Shown piece after piece: positions 23,401 through 34,747 of a DNA stretch of 64,000 bases. The stretch is from contig JAFEMH010000738.1 of NCBI GenBank assembly GCA_022495995.1, positions 1 through 64,000 on the forward strand, given 5' to 3'. Both the position numbers and the translations under genes were made by a program. Origin of the DNA: Adenophora triphylla var. japonica (taxonomy: Eukaryota; Streptophyta; Magnoliopsida; Asterales; Campanulaceae). Below the pieces are notes generated by a model that worked only from the letters and a program-made list of their open reading frames with translations, did not search any database and was not told where the DNA came from. Each line of letters starts with the position of its first letter. Within the stretch, counting starts at the first letter, position 1.

Positions 23401-23879
23401 TCAGACGAACCCCTAAATCCAGAAATTTCTATGAAATTTAATCAAAAAATTATCAAATTGAAACATAAATCGAACAAATTAAATAATAGAAAGTAATTTT
23501 CGAACGAATTAAAACAAAATTATCTTGTTTTTCAATGTTTGACATTTCAATTGAAGTTGAAATTGACTTGACTTTTCTTCTTTTACTTTTTCTTCTTCTT
23601 CTTCATTTTCGTCTTCTTTTTCTCCTTCTTTTTCTCTCTCCAAAATCTGAATTTCTTTCTCTTTCCCTGTTAAAACCTGTTTTTTTTTTTTTTTTTTTTT
23701 TTCTCTCTCAATCTGATTTTCTCTCTTTAAAAATCAACAATTTTAAGGTTCTATATAACAATCCTCAAAATGAAATTCAATCAAAACCACCGTATGAAGC
23801 CGTTTTCACGTTGCCGGCGGCGGTGGGCGAATAGGAAAATCCTGCGGGATCGAATAGGATTCATCAAAATATATACTCC
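23401..23879. other. Pyrimidine-rich intergenic stretch
   Basis: T/C-rich at 23570-23720, including a T run at 23680-23701. No gene supported. Confidence 0.5.
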
Positions 23880-24060
23880 AGGCCTGAGATTCTTGATAAT
23901 GTGAATTGTGAGATCGTGGGATTGTAATTTTCTAGGGCTTGTGGAGATTTCAACCGGATTCTGACCAACCGGCAAGAAACGATCTATGGCCAAAAGTGGG
24001 TGGGATTCATCACGATTGTCTAGACCTTCAATGGTATAATCCTCTGTGTCCTTTTTCTTT
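23880..24060 (+). repeat. Paralogue of 3845-4000
   Basis: It shares TTGTAATTTTCTAGGG, CAACCGGATTCT and CATCACGATTGTCTAGAC with 3845-4000. This marks the left part of the second large paralogous block. Confidence 0.8.
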
Positions 24061-25053
24061 ACGGGAATGAATCGCATTATCTCTATTGCTTTCACTGTTT
24101 TCTCAATTTCACTGTATATGTTATTTACTATATATTGAATGTTGAATACTCCCTCGGCCCCAAAATAAATGTCTCAGTTGAATTGTCAAACATTTTTAAG
24201 GATGGTGCTTTACTAGTTTGTACATTACTTGTACAATGTTAAAATTTCACTAAGTCACTTTCCTAATTTGGAAACGCGACATTTATTTTGGGACAAACCA
24301 AAATGGAAAGTGCAGGAGCAATATGGTTTGGTCATGTTGAAGTCCTTTCTCTAGACATGTGAGAGATTAACATAGTCAAATGTGTACATTGAATTGACTT
24401 AATTAAATCCAGCACAATTCTTGTCCCAAATACTTGAGGCCCGTTATGTAAATACTATTTCACCATTTTGTGGGGTCCAATTCTTGATTTGTCATATGAC
24501 CTGAATTTTGAAAATCAATGATCAATCAATTATGTACTCACGTCTGAGCAAAGAGTCTATTGTTGAAAAGTTTAATTAAAAAGGGCTATATAATAGATTA
24601 TTGTCCTTAATGTTGTTAAGAAACATGAAAAATGCTTCAGCATGCATCTGAATTGTGTATATCGATGGGGTGGACTCTTTGATTGGAATAGAGGTAGTAT
24701 TGTCTATGAACTGGTGCCCGGCCGTCTATAACTTGATCTATGGGTGATGATGTACATTATGAACTATTTGTTGTATCTTCTAGAATCTTTTCTGAATCGT
24801 GACAGCTAGCAAAATACGAGACCGGCTAAAATGATAAAAGTTAAAACAAGAAAAGCAATGGCAGATGTAGTAATTTAAGAAATATTTCTGTCACAGATGA
24901 AGATGATGATGATTAAGAAATATTTCTACAAATTATGCTTCAGTGCGTGTGTAAACACGCAACTTTGCCCTAATTTTAGCTATATATACACCTTAACAAT
25001 TACATGAATGGCATACACTTCTTCTCCAATTTCCCATCCCATTGTTGGCGGCG
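24061..25053. other. Promoter-side flank of gene copy Y
   Basis: 24411-25053 aligns with 6900-6983 plus 8404-8932, without the solo LTR. A partial Stowaway-like element is at about 24148-24298. A TATA-like TATATATA near 24983 precedes the ATG. Confidence 0.6.
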
Positions 25054-25903
25054 ATGAATATTTCTGTCACAGATGAAGATGATGATGATTGTTGTTCTGA
25101 GATGTTAAGCTCTTTCAACAATCATATCAACAATTCATCGAAAATTCGGTAAGCACCACGGTTCTCCTTTTTGTGAAATGGTCTGATCTTTTTCCGTATC
25201 ATCTCTGAATTATGTCTCCCTTAATTTCTCTTGATGTGACTCTTGCCGTTACCCAGATTTGGTCATTGGTTTATAGATCATTTTACTGCATGTATCTCTT
25301 TCAATCAAAGTTGTATCTTCTAATTTAGCTTCATGCAATTATTCTGGGATGATTTACTCATCTGATTATAACATTTATTGGGGATCTTGATCAATTTTCT
25401 TTTATGATAGGAGGATCTGAATCCTTGTTTTAATTGCTGTTTTTATTTGAAAATCTATTTGCTTGAATTTCGATCAGGTATATGACTACATAAATCTGGT
25501 AAAATGATATTGTTCTAAAAATAGCAGATTCATGCATCTGTCAGATGAGTTACATAATTTTACCAAAAATCGCTATAGTAAAATTAAATGTTTTGAAAGT
25601 GGATAACAAGATTATTTTTGCATCTTTGTTATTAAAATGTATAAAAAGCATTCATTTTCAGAGTGTGTACTTATTATGTAGTAGATTTTGATTACTTTCA
25701 AAGAGTTGTGGATATTATAAGCATGATAAAAAGTAGTGTTATATATTGAAATAGGATGCAGGGATTGTTATGTTAATTCAGCTTTGCTTCTATCGGTCTC
25801 ATTAGTTATACCTATTGTGGTGTGTGATCATTGTCACTTTGTAGCCATTGTCCTTTAGACCTTTTGGCATTTCATTTATTAAGCAGAGCAGGAAGCTGAT
25901 GTA

Positions 25904-26146
25904 CTCCCTCCGTCCCAATGTCCTAGTTTTTAAATTTTTTGTCCCAAAATGAATGTTCAAATTTTGGGGAAGTTACCTAATCCTCCCTCATCATACAAGT
26001 TTTAATTTACGCTTAGACTTGTGATGCAATATAGTGAAATCATTTGTGGGTTTTATGTACTTGTGCTTCTAAAAATGCTTAAATTCAATATTGTTGCAAA
26101 TGTCCCTCAAAGTAAAATTTGGACATTCATTAAGAGACGGAGGGAG
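25904..26146. mobile_element. Stowaway MITE
   Basis: Begins CTCCCTCCGTCCCA, ends GAGACGGAGGGAG, with TA on both sides. It lies in the intron before the 26212 exon. Confidence 0.85.
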
Positions 26147-26662
26147 TAACATTTATAGTTATAGCATACTATTTTTGACTCTCTCTATTTTGATTCATTT
26201 TGAATTATCAGGGAAGGAGAACTCGGACCGTTGGCGAAGACTAATGAACTTTTAGTCTATACAAGAACCAGGTTCAGGGGAGCCAAAAGCAAAGCGGGTT
26301 GTTGTCATCCAACAACCAATTGCCAAGGTTCCTCTAGAAGTGGAAAAGTTCCAACGGACGAGAGTGTCAGCACATGGTGTCAATGTCCATTGTGAGTTAT
26401 TCTATTTAATATATTAAATGTTGTAATATCTCGTCACCCTATCCGTTTTGCCTGTATTTTAATCACTAATATCTAGCTAAACATTTCATTTCTATTTCTT
26501 CCCACCCTCCCGCTAGTAGGACATACAGTAAATGTAGGAATATCTGTAAGCATGCATTAAAGGTGGGCCTGAGAATCATAGATTCATAGAGTACAAGAAC
26601 ATATAGACTGGCCTCTAAGAAAACGATTTTCTTACTTGAACTAAGTTATTAACAAAGGTTTT

Positions 26663-26776
26663 TACTACCTCCTCCCAAAATGAATGTCCAAAAAATCAAA
26701 TTTGCTCTTGATCAAATCAAGAGTGAATTTGGAATTTTTTTTTTTTTTTGAAATTCATTTTGGGACGAAGGGAGTA
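26663..26776. mobile_element. Stowaway-like MITE (copy B)
   Basis: Second copy of 157-267. Here the right end GGGACGAAGGGAG is closer to consensus. Confidence 0.7.
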
Positions 26777-26854
26777 ATTGAGATTACAGAGTTCTAGGAC
26801 GTAAAAATGATTTAGGAGGTAGCCAATGATCTTTCCACAACTTAAGCATGGAAG

Positions 26855-28373
26855 CAGGGGCGGATCTCACTGTGTGCCTGATAGTGCACCTGCACCACAA
26901 AAAAAAAAAATTATTTTTTTTTTTTTACAAAACGACGTCGTTTTTGCTTAGGAAAAAAAAGGATTAATAGATTTATTGGAACGTTGCTCTCTAAAGATCA
27001 GAAACAAGCAGCCCTCCGTCTCCTTCAGTTCCTGCGTCTCGCCGTCTCGGCTGTCGGCCGTCTCCTCCCTCCTCCCTCCACCGCCGCCTCACTCCCCGCC
27101 GCCGACCTCTCCGGTACCATAGAATGGGCGAACCAAACCCCCCTCCGCATCCCCCTCACAAAATCAAGAAGAATTTCTCGAATCAAAGGTAAACCCTAGA
27201 AATTTAAAATTGCTTTAATTTTCTTGATTTGGATTTTGATTGGTTCGGTTCTTGGTGCGATTGAGAACCTCTTTTATACCGTCCCCTCTGGTGTGATTGA
27301 GGCGTACAGGAAATCTATAGAATCTCATTTGCTGTGTTTTGAGGTGAAATTTCTGCTGGTTAATGAACTAGCTTCATTTGGTGCACTGGAAGATGTTGAT
27401 TTGTGATTTCTTCCTCCATAATATCTTTTGTTCTTTTGTTATTAAATCATTTGGCTAAAAATATATTTCTTGGGCACCTATCATACTTCTCAGCTACCCT
27501 TTGTCTTAGACATGGACGACCCGTACCCGTGCAACCGTACCTGTGCAACCGTACCCGTATTTGACCCGCCAGAACCGGAACCGTGTAAGACCCGTGAACC
27601 GTTGGACCCGTACCCGTACAATTGGCGGTTCGGTTTCGGTTCCTCATTTTTCAGACCCGTACCCGACGGGTCGTAACCGTACCCGGACCCGAATTTGACC
27701 ATGTCTAAATCCTATATGTGTGTGTAGACATGGCTGACCCGTACCCGTAGAACCGTACCCGAATTTGACCCGTCAGAATCAGAACCGTGTAAGATCCGTG
27801 AACTGTTGAACCCGTACCCGTATAATTGACGATTCGGTTTCGGTTACTCATTTTCAGACCCGCACCCGGCGGGTCGGAACCGTAACCGTACCCGGATTTG
27901 GCCATGTCTACTTTGTCTTATTTTGTAGTGGCTGTGAGGCAATTTTTTTTTTTTTTTAATTTTTAAATATAGGGTAACTTTTGTGACTGAGTTATTTTAT
28001 AGTTAATGACTTCTAGTAGCTATCAACTGTGGGAGTGTAAGCTCTGTGTTTGAAATTTTGGTTTGTGTTTGTTTTCTTCTTTTCCCTTCCCCCACCTTTC
28101 CTAGAAAACTGGCAGTAGCATGGAAGAAGAAGTGGAGATCTCTGTATATGATGCCACCGCAGGTATATTTTAAATGGTTTTAGCCTCTAATTTTGCATTC
28201 TCTTTTGAACTTTATTTTTCACAACTTAGCTTTGATTTAGATTTTGGATCTCAAGAGAATGTGTTTTTAGTTTTGCGTTTATATTTTTATATGTAAATGT
28301 ATTGAATTTTAGTTTTGCGTTTTTTTTATTAAGAATAGGCACCACCAATAGCTTAGGTGTAGATCCGCCACTG
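26855..28373 (+). mobile_element. Non-autonomous hAT-like element (copy B)
   Basis: 1519 bp with TIR CAGGGGCGGATCT / AGATCCGCCACTG and target duplication CATGGAAG (26847-26854 and 28374-28381). It has better-preserved ends than the copy at 345-1841. It carries a 71-residue GC-rich ORF (26984-27199), a 60-residue ORF (27224-27406, containing NLFYTVPSGVIEAYRKS), the twin palindromic MITEs (27506-27910) and the short MEEEVEISVYDATA exon (about 28119-28161). Confidence 0.82.
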
Positions 28374-28871
28374 CATGGAAGGTTGATATCTAAGTACAAT
28401 GCCTAGAAACTAGGAAATTCATGTTGTCGTGTGCAGTTCTAAGTAATATTTGCTTGACAGTATTTCTATTATTTTCACGTATTTTGATTTCTTGCCAGGT
28501 ATTAGCTAATATATATGTATGCTTGACTTTCAGGCTTGGTCAAAGGGTCAAACACGAGTGCTGCACGATTTTTCTCATCAAACTTCATTTACTTTGACAT
28601 CAAAGTATGTTCTTTTACCAGATGTTGGCCATTGACACATTGTAGAAGTAATTGGGGCTCAGAGTATTTGAAGTTTTGAGAAATAAAGTCACTTCTGGAG
28701 ATTATATCTCTCGGTTCTTTGTTAACTAACCTGCAGTCGTGAACAAACATGGCAGAAGATCTAACAAGAATCTCATAAATAAGAGTACCAGGCATGTATG
28801 GTACGGTTTCAGTGACGTTTTTTCATGTTCTTCCTCTCCAAAATCTTGACATCTTCCTGTGAGAATTACAT

Positions 28872-28939
28872 ATGGCCATACGGCGATTCATGTTAGTGGA
28901 CCCCAAATCATTTTGGGACTAGGGCTTTGTTGTTGTTGT
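28872..28939 (+). mobile_element. RTE-type LINE 3' end (copy B)
   Basis: Same tail as 2340-2407, ending in (TTG)n. Confidence 0.55.
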
Positions 28940-29455
28940 AGAGATGTACAATAATGTTAGAGATGAATGTATTCTTGAAGCTATGCTGAAATTATGTATT
29001 TTGTGAGGAAGAAAATCACTGTTTAGAGTAGTGTAATCATTGTGTACTCATGTTATTATCTTTCCCTTTGTTCAAAATTGTCTTGTTTACCAAATCTTTT
29101 GTAGATGATATTTTACTTGTTTGTATGGTATTGAATTTTTTTCATCATTTTCGATTAAGCGAAATACTCATTATTTTTTGGCTTGAGAATATAATGAAAT
29201 AAAGCAAAACCACTCAATTCTTTGTTATGAAGCAGCAGTCAGTACATGTAATTTTTGATAATTTTTTATGCAATTTTCATCATGGATAATCCGGAAACAA
29301 CCTCTCTGTAATTTAATGTAGGGGCAAGACCGAATACACCGACTCTCCTTATTCCACTACAGGTGTGTGGTTTTACTAAACTGGGATAATGTTGTTGATG
29401 TATGCTATTGAAATTGCAATACAAATATTGTTTATTTTGAAAACACAATTGATGC

Positions 29456-30085
29456 TGCAGGAATTGTGCTTATCAATCTTCCTCCACGTGGCAGGACTGA
29501 TCACCTGGCTCCTTGACCTGAAAACAGAACCCACGACTAGCCGGATGTGTCTCCGGCGAAGACGCTCGGGCGTGAGAGTAAGATCACAGTTGTATATAGC
29601 TCAAAATGTATAGAATAATGAATTCTGATAACAAAATGGCAGTTACCTTTGCACCGTTGGCAGTGACCAAGTATTTATAGGTAAGAGTAATGTATTTTTG
29701 GTGAGGAGACATGTCCTCCGAGATTATAGCAGCGGTTATTCAGTCATGTGAACGTGTTAGTAACTGCCCCTGATTTGTAGGGATGTGGTTACGAGAATAG
29801 TTCAACCGAATATGCCTGCGAGTATCAAGTCGTCACTTGTTAATTTAGGTCGAGGTCGCCACTCGTGGAATGGTCGACCTGACTGTCGGGTAGAGCATGG
29901 TTCATGAGGTCGGACTAAGTTAGGTCGGGACCTGTAGGTCGGACCATGGGCTTAGTCGACTGTTGCTTGAGATGGGCCTTGGGCCTTGCTCAAACTGGGC
30001 CAGCCCTATTTAGAATGTGATAGTCAAAGCTGGATGTAATTGGGCTTTACTTGCTTGGCCCAACTCGGCACTTTTGGTATGTTCA
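29456..30085 (-). repeat. 3' LTR
   Basis: 630 bp. On the minus strand it starts TGAACATACC and ends in GCA. Just inside, on the minus strand, AAAGTTGGGGGCCAC precedes it and may serve as the polypurine tract. Confidence 0.9.
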
Positions 30086-30572
30086 GTGGCCCCCAACTTT
30101 CGAGTTGACTTTGTCGACTAGGAAGTTAAGGAAATTTTTGATGGCAATTGTTGTTACTCGAAGGTCTCTACTGCTCCGAGGTTTAGTCGACCCAAGATGA
30201 CGTGGCTCGATCCTGGACGTCGGCGATGGACGGTCAAAGATGAAGGAGCGCCGTTTTTGCCATAATGATTACAATTTTGACGTTTGAGAGTCCGCCTAGG
30301 AAACAGTTTCCGTAATTAATTAGGAAAATTAATTTTGAATTTCCCTTTGCCCTTTCCAATTCAAGAAGATATAAATTCAAGAATCCTTCCCCATTTACAA
30401 CTTTCGCCTTCCCTGAACTCTGTACGTGATTCCGGCGGTGATAAAGGAAATTGACTTCTGCTATAACTCGGTGTTTCACTCTCCATTGTTCCGTTTTTCC
30501 TTCACTGCTAAAGGTATTCTCCTCATTCTTTAAAATTAGGGCTTTAATTTCTGCTATTCCTTTGATTCCGCC

Positions 30573-31952
30573 ATGGCTAGGACCTTTAGTACAGAACCCG
30601 GAGCTTGGTATGGGTACTGTAAACTCAACCGTAGGGTTTATAAACATTTAAACGGAGAGTGGAGGGAGATGACCATGGAGGAATGTACTTCAATTTTAAC
30701 CCGATGGGGTTTGCAATTTACTGAGTTGGCTTTGCCTGTGGGAGAGAACTTAGGTACTTTAGGAACGAATGACCCAAGAATTGAGTCCTTCCATCTTTTT
30801 CACGAGCTTCTCGATCATATTGCTACATTTTATATTCATGGTCCCGACAAACCTTCTTTCCTTAGGAATAGAATTGGATTTCCGGGGGAATCTAGGTCGC
30901 CCCTTAGCTTATCGATTAGGTCTCCTGAGACTTCATGTAGAACTGATTCCCCTGTTTCCCCTTCTTCTTGTACAGATATGGAGACACAAGGTGGAGCTCA
31001 TGCCTCGACCTCATCAAGCCCGCGCATTGTTGATGCCTTTGATAACACTGTAGTGCCGGGCAGGAATGAAAAAGGCTACGTTCCTCCAAGGCCAGCTAGA
31101 GGGAAGCAGAATTATCCATCTCGCTTAAGCATGATATATGATTTTTGTGATGTTGATAGGAAGGAGTTTAGTGTTGCTCTGTATAGTAGGGGGGACTTCT
31201 TTAACAAATTTGGGGACACCTACGAGGAGGAAACCACCAAGGTAGCTTTCTACTACGGCCAATTTGAAGCTGGCTTGAGATTACCTCTTGACCCCTTCAT
31301 AAACGAGTTCTTGGAGTGCACCGATGCCTTGCCACTTCAGCTAGGGGCCAACACCTGTAGGGTATTGGTTTGCTTTATTATGGTTTGTAGGTTCTTAGGA
31401 TATGAGCCATGCATGAGGGTGTTTAAGGAGTTCTTTAGCATTAAGTTTGATAAGGATAATGGCATAAGTACTCCTTCCAAGCCAAAGTCTCCCAAATTAT
31501 TTGCCAATCTTCCTGGCAAGGCTAGTGGATGGAACTCTTGCGTGGTGGTGGTGGAGAGTAGAAGAGGATGGGAGTTTCCCTTGCCCAGTGCTGATACAAC
31601 TGGGGTAGATGAGAACAACTACTGGGCCCCTCATTGGCACAATGATTTACGTAAGAAGTTGATGGAGTTTACCAAGAAAGGGGCTATCAGTTGGGATGCT
31701 CTAGGAACCAACAAAAATAACTTCATCCGAGCTGGATTGATGGTTGGTGAAGGAGAGGTAGTGCCCATGGTGCCAGTAGTTAGATGTCAGAGATATCCAG
31801 ATTGGGTCACCCATGAGGGAGCTCGATTCAGATTTGAGAAAGAGTGCCACCATTGTAAGAAGACTGCCAACTATTGTAAGGAGCGGGTAGAACACTTTGG
31901 GGGTAAGAACTCGACCATTCCTTGTAACTTGATCCCTCTTACCTTTGCTTAA
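30573..31952 (+). CDS. Antisense ORF 1 of the Tat element (gypsy-type 'transposase_28'-like)
   Basis: An intact 459-residue frame antisense to gag-pol, starting in good context (CGCCATGGC). Residues about 210-340 contain FYYGQFEAGLRLPLDPFINE, then a segment ending in FLGYEPCMRVFKEFF and GWNSCVVVVESRRGW. I recognise these as the 'putative gypsy-type transposon' domain found in extra ORFs of Tat elements. Function is unknown in the family. Residues 100-180 are Ser/Pro-rich. It lies between the 3' LTR and integrase and is expressed, if at all, from the opposite strand. The stop at 31950 is only 181 bp before the next ORF. A GT at 31923 and the AG before 32108 could splice the two in frame. Confidence 0.82.
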   Translation: MARTFSTEPGAWYGYCKLNRRVYKHLNGEWREMTMEECTSILTRWGLQFTELALPVGENLGTLGTNDPRIESFHLFHELLDHIATFYIHGPDKPSFLRNRIGFPGESRSPLSLSIRSPETSCRTDSPVSPSSCTDMETQGGAHASTSSSPRIVDAFDNTVVPGRNEKGYVPPRPARGKQNYPSRLSMIYDFCDVDRKEFSVALYSRGDFFNKFGDTYEEETTKVAFYYGQFEAGLRLPLDPFINEFLECTDALPLQLGANTCRVLVCFIMVCRFLGYEPCMRVFKEFFSIKFDKDNGISTPSKPKSPKLFANLPGKASGWNSCVVVVESRRGWEFPLPSADTTGVDENNYWAPHWHNDLRKKLMEFTKKGAISWDALGTNKNNFIRAGLMVGEGEVVPMVPVVRCQRYPDWVTHEGARFRFEKECHHCKKTANYCKERVEHFGGKNSTIPCNLIPLTFA

Positions 31953-32133
31953 CTGTTTATTTATGACTTTGATTCGTACATAGAACTTTTTTGCTCGTAT
32001 GTAGAATAATCAGTCCACACATATTTAATTCGTACATAGAACTTTTTACTCGTATGCAGAAATTTTATGTGTCGACCTAACCCTTGATCATTTCAATTTT
32101 TGTGTAGTCTTAACTCCTGAGCAAGAAGCGAGT

Positions 32134-33909
32134 ATGGGCCGAACCATTGACATTAGGAAGAGCAAGTGGAGCTGTGGAGCAGCTAATGCCAGAGAACATA
32201 GGGAGAGAGAGGGTGCTCTCCGTCATGATACTTTGCAGACGATAGATGTGGACCCCGTTAACTCTATACCAATGGAGGAGAACCCCGAGGAACTGGAGGG
32301 GAACCAAGTTGTAGACGTCGCCCAGGAAATGGAAGAGGTTGACGCTGAAGAAACCAATGTATCCGACCAAATAGTTGAGCCGGCTAAGGAGGCTAGAAAG
32401 ACCAGAGCTCGTGATCAACCCAAAACCAAATCCAAAACCAAAAGAATTCCCAAGGCAAAGTCGCCTGTGATCGAGTTAGATGATGAGGTGGATGATGATG
32501 ATACGGCCCCTCTAAGCAAGAAAATCAAGATTGGGAAAACCAAGGTGAGCTCGACAGTTGATCAGGTCGATGCTAACGAGCCGATGGAGAATGAAGTTAG
32601 GAGTCCCCAGCCTTCCCCTGTCCAGGTTTCTTATGCCGAGCTGATCCAGTCTCGTGTTGACGAGCTAAGTGCTGTGGCTCCTTTAACCAGGATCAACTGC
32701 TTAGCCAGGGAGTATCCGGAGCTGGAGTATGGACAGGCCGTGGTCAGAAGGGGTGCTGACCAGGATTTGATTATGGAGTTCACTAAAAAACCTCTAACTC
32801 CAGAAGCCTGCAGAGCTAGGGTCGGGCTAGCTTCCTCCGAGGTAACTCTTTGGCAATTTCTTGTGCTGTTAACTTTATTTTGCTCGCTTGTTCCATGTCT
32901 CCCTTTGTGTCTGTCAGATCTAACCTCTTCCTCCCACTCTTCTTTTCAGTCTCTTGCCATGATTGACCTGGCTACTACTTATTGGAAGGCTGCTGAGGAG
33001 CAGGAGAAGCTAGCCAAGTCCATGTTGGCAAAGAAAAATGTGGAGTTGAAGAAGCTGGAGGAGGAGAATGCCGAGGTGGGGAAACTGAAAGAAGCCAACG
33101 CTACGTTGAAGGAGGAGCTCAAAAACTTGAAGGAAGAGCACTCAGACTTAGACAGCTCGTATGAAGCTTTGAAGCTTGTTAAAGACAACGAAATAAAGGC
33201 CAAAGAAGAAGCCTGGGGCAAGTTTGGAGAAGCTACCAAGGAACTCGCCGCCCTCAAGGAGGAAAAGAATAGGCTAGCTGCTGATCTGGCATTGGCGACT
33301 CAACAGTTGGAGGAGGTGCCAGTCACTTTGGCCAAGAAACAAGAAGAGTTGGATGCCGCTCGAACTCAATGGGGGGAGGACCTAGCTGCTGCTGTGAGGG
33401 CTGCAAAGGAGGATGCTGTCAAGGCATATAAAGATAGTGATGATCTGCACGCCCATATTACCGAAGAAGCTAGGGGGTTCTTCCATGTAGGTCGGGCTCA
33501 TATGGCTCGACGTATAATAGTAGATCCCTCTGTCAATATATCGATCGAACAGCTAGCTCAATGGGCTTCTGAAGATCCTTATAACACAGCAGCTCGCCAA
33601 GGTCACCCTTTGGTGCCATACAATGAAAATGACTTGGAACTTATAAAGAAAGATGATGAAGCTGCAGAGGCATCACCTTGGGACCCCCCAGCTGTTGAAA
33701 AGGTTAATTTTAACACCATTTTGGCTGAGCTCGATGACTATGAGGATTCGGCTTTTGACGAGGAGACCCCAAAGTTTACAATCAGTGACTCACGGAAGGT
33801 GGTTTATCAGACTGAAAATGTTATTGGTGAGCCATCTACTGTGGGTGATCAGACTGAGGTCGACCCAACGTCCGTCGCCGGTCCAATAGAAGGCGTTTCT
33901 TCTGAATAG
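32134..33909 (+). CDS. Antisense ORF 2 of the Tat element (coiled-coil protein)
   Basis: 591 residues, open throughout, probably the C-terminal exons of the same antisense gene as 30573-31952. Residues 90-160 are basic and acidic low complexity (KTKSKTKRIPKAKSP, then DDEVDDDD). Residues about 285-430 are a long charged coiled coil (AAEEQEKLAKSMLAKKNVEL onward). The only hydrophobic stretch, residues about 237-272, coincides with a perfect GT-AG interval at 32842-32949 (108 nt, phase 0). It is probably an intron whose retention keeps the frame. Similar proteins follow the gypsy-type domain in other Tat elements. Confidence 0.75.
   Translation: MGRTIDIRKSKWSCGAANAREHREREGALRHDTLQTIDVDPVNSIPMEENPEELEGNQVVDVAQEMEEVDAEETNVSDQIVEPAKEARKTRARDQPKTKSKTKRIPKAKSPVIELDDEVDDDDTAPLSKKIKIGKTKVSSTVDQVDANEPMENEVRSPQPSPVQVSYAELIQSRVDELSAVAPLTRINCLAREYPELEYGQAVVRRGADQDLIMEFTKKPLTPEACRARVGLASSEVTLWQFLVLLTLFCSLVPCLPLCLSDLTSSSHSSFQSLAMIDLATTYWKAAEEQEKLAKSMLAKKNVELKKLEEENAEVGKLKEANATLKEELKNLKEEHSDLDSSYEALKLVKDNEIKAKEEAWGKFGEATKELAALKEEKNRLAADLALATQQLEEVPVTLAKKQEELDAARTQWGEDLAAAVRAAKEDAVKAYKDSDDLHAHITEEARGFFHVGRAHMARRIIVDPSVNISIEQLAQWASEDPYNTAARQGHPLVPYNENDLELIKKDDEAAEASPWDPPAVEKVNFNTILAELDDYEDSAFDEETPKFTISDSRKVVYQTENVIGEPSTVGDQTEVDPTSVAGPIEGVSSE
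32842..32949 (+). other. Candidate 108-nt frame-preserving intron
   Basis: It begins GAG|GTAACT and ends TCTTCTTTTCAG|TCT, T-rich near the 3' side. The length is divisible by three and there is no stop, so both spliced and unspliced forms are open. Confidence 0.6.
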
Positions 33910-34747
33910 ACTTTGATTTTAATGGTTTATTGTAATCGAACAAGCTCCAAACATTTTTGCTTTTTTGTTTTTAATACTTGTATGCCTTGGCCCTATTTTT
34001 GGGAGGCATGATACTTTGTAAGTTGTCTTTGCCTAAGTCTTAGCCCACTTTGGGAGACTTAATTGTGTTTAATCGTAATCGACTTCTCTTTTACGCATGT
34101 TATATGCCTTTGATGCGAGTGTCGAGCTAGATGTAGATAGGATAAATGTGTCAACTTAAGTTTAAAGGTGACTTGAATGACTAGTTCACTTAGTTGACAT
34201 TCAAACTTTTTAAAACCGACGTGACCTAAGGGTCGAGTGTGAGTCGAGTTTGTCGAAGTCGATTAGGAATCGGACTTATTAAAATAGTAGAGCTGATTAA
34301 GAATCGAGCTAATTATAACAAACTGACTAAGAGTCGAGTTTGTTGGAACGAAGTCGACTAAGAGTCGGACTTGTTAAACTAAATAAGCTGATTGAGAATC
34401 GAGCTTATTATAACAAACTGACTAAGAGTCGAGTTTGTTGGAACGAAGTCGACTAAGAGTCGGACTTGTTAAATTAAATAAGCTGATTAAGAATCGAGCT
34501 TATTATAACAAACTGACTAAGAGTCGAGTTTGTTGGAACGAAGTCGACTAAGAGTCGGACTTGTTAAATGAACAAGGCTGATCAAGAATCGAGCTTGTTA
34601 AATTTAAGCTGACTAAGAGTCGAGCTCATTGGGATTGGGGTAACACTATGTTTGATGGAATGAACCGCACTTTTTATTGAAGTAGGAATCATGCTTACAT
34701 CAGTTCGAAACTAGCTTTAACACAAACTTGAACTTTGAAATTGAAAA
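33910..34747. repeat. Region with 95-bp tandem repeats between antisense ORF and integrase
   Basis: About four units of 95 bp span roughly 34290-34645, each containing AAGCTGATTAAGAATCGAGC and two GACTAAGAGTCG sub-repeats. 33910-34230 is non-coding. Variable tandem arrays in this position are common in Tat/Ogre elements. Confidence 0.85.

Larger units (their letters stand above)
25054..28590 (+). pseudogene. Unidentified gene, copy Y, with hAT insertion
   Basis: Exon 1 is 25054-25148, homologous to 8933-9030 with one Asp codon fewer and the same GTAAGC donor. Exon 2 is destroyed: only GATCAG and the donor side remain near 25477-25502. An exon at 26212-26391 follows AATTATCAG, is open for 180 nt in the frame expected from copy X exon 2 (EGELGPLAKTNELLVYTRTR at its start), and ends at a GTGAGT donor. 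The terminal exon near 28533 is deleted as in copy Z. A MITE and a hAT-like element lie in introns. Loss of exon 2 and the last exon suggests a pseudogene. Confidence 0.45.
26508..29443 (+). repeat. Segmental duplication, copy B
   Basis: It aligns base for base with 1-2927. The right border (TTGAAAA at 29437-29443) is only 12 bp from the start of the 12-kb gypsy element. Confidence 0.95.

Noticed and set aside
30234..30647. 137-residue minus-strand ORF at the start of the antisense gene.
   Set aside because: It lies opposite the leader and start of the antisense ORF and has no Tat-protein motif.
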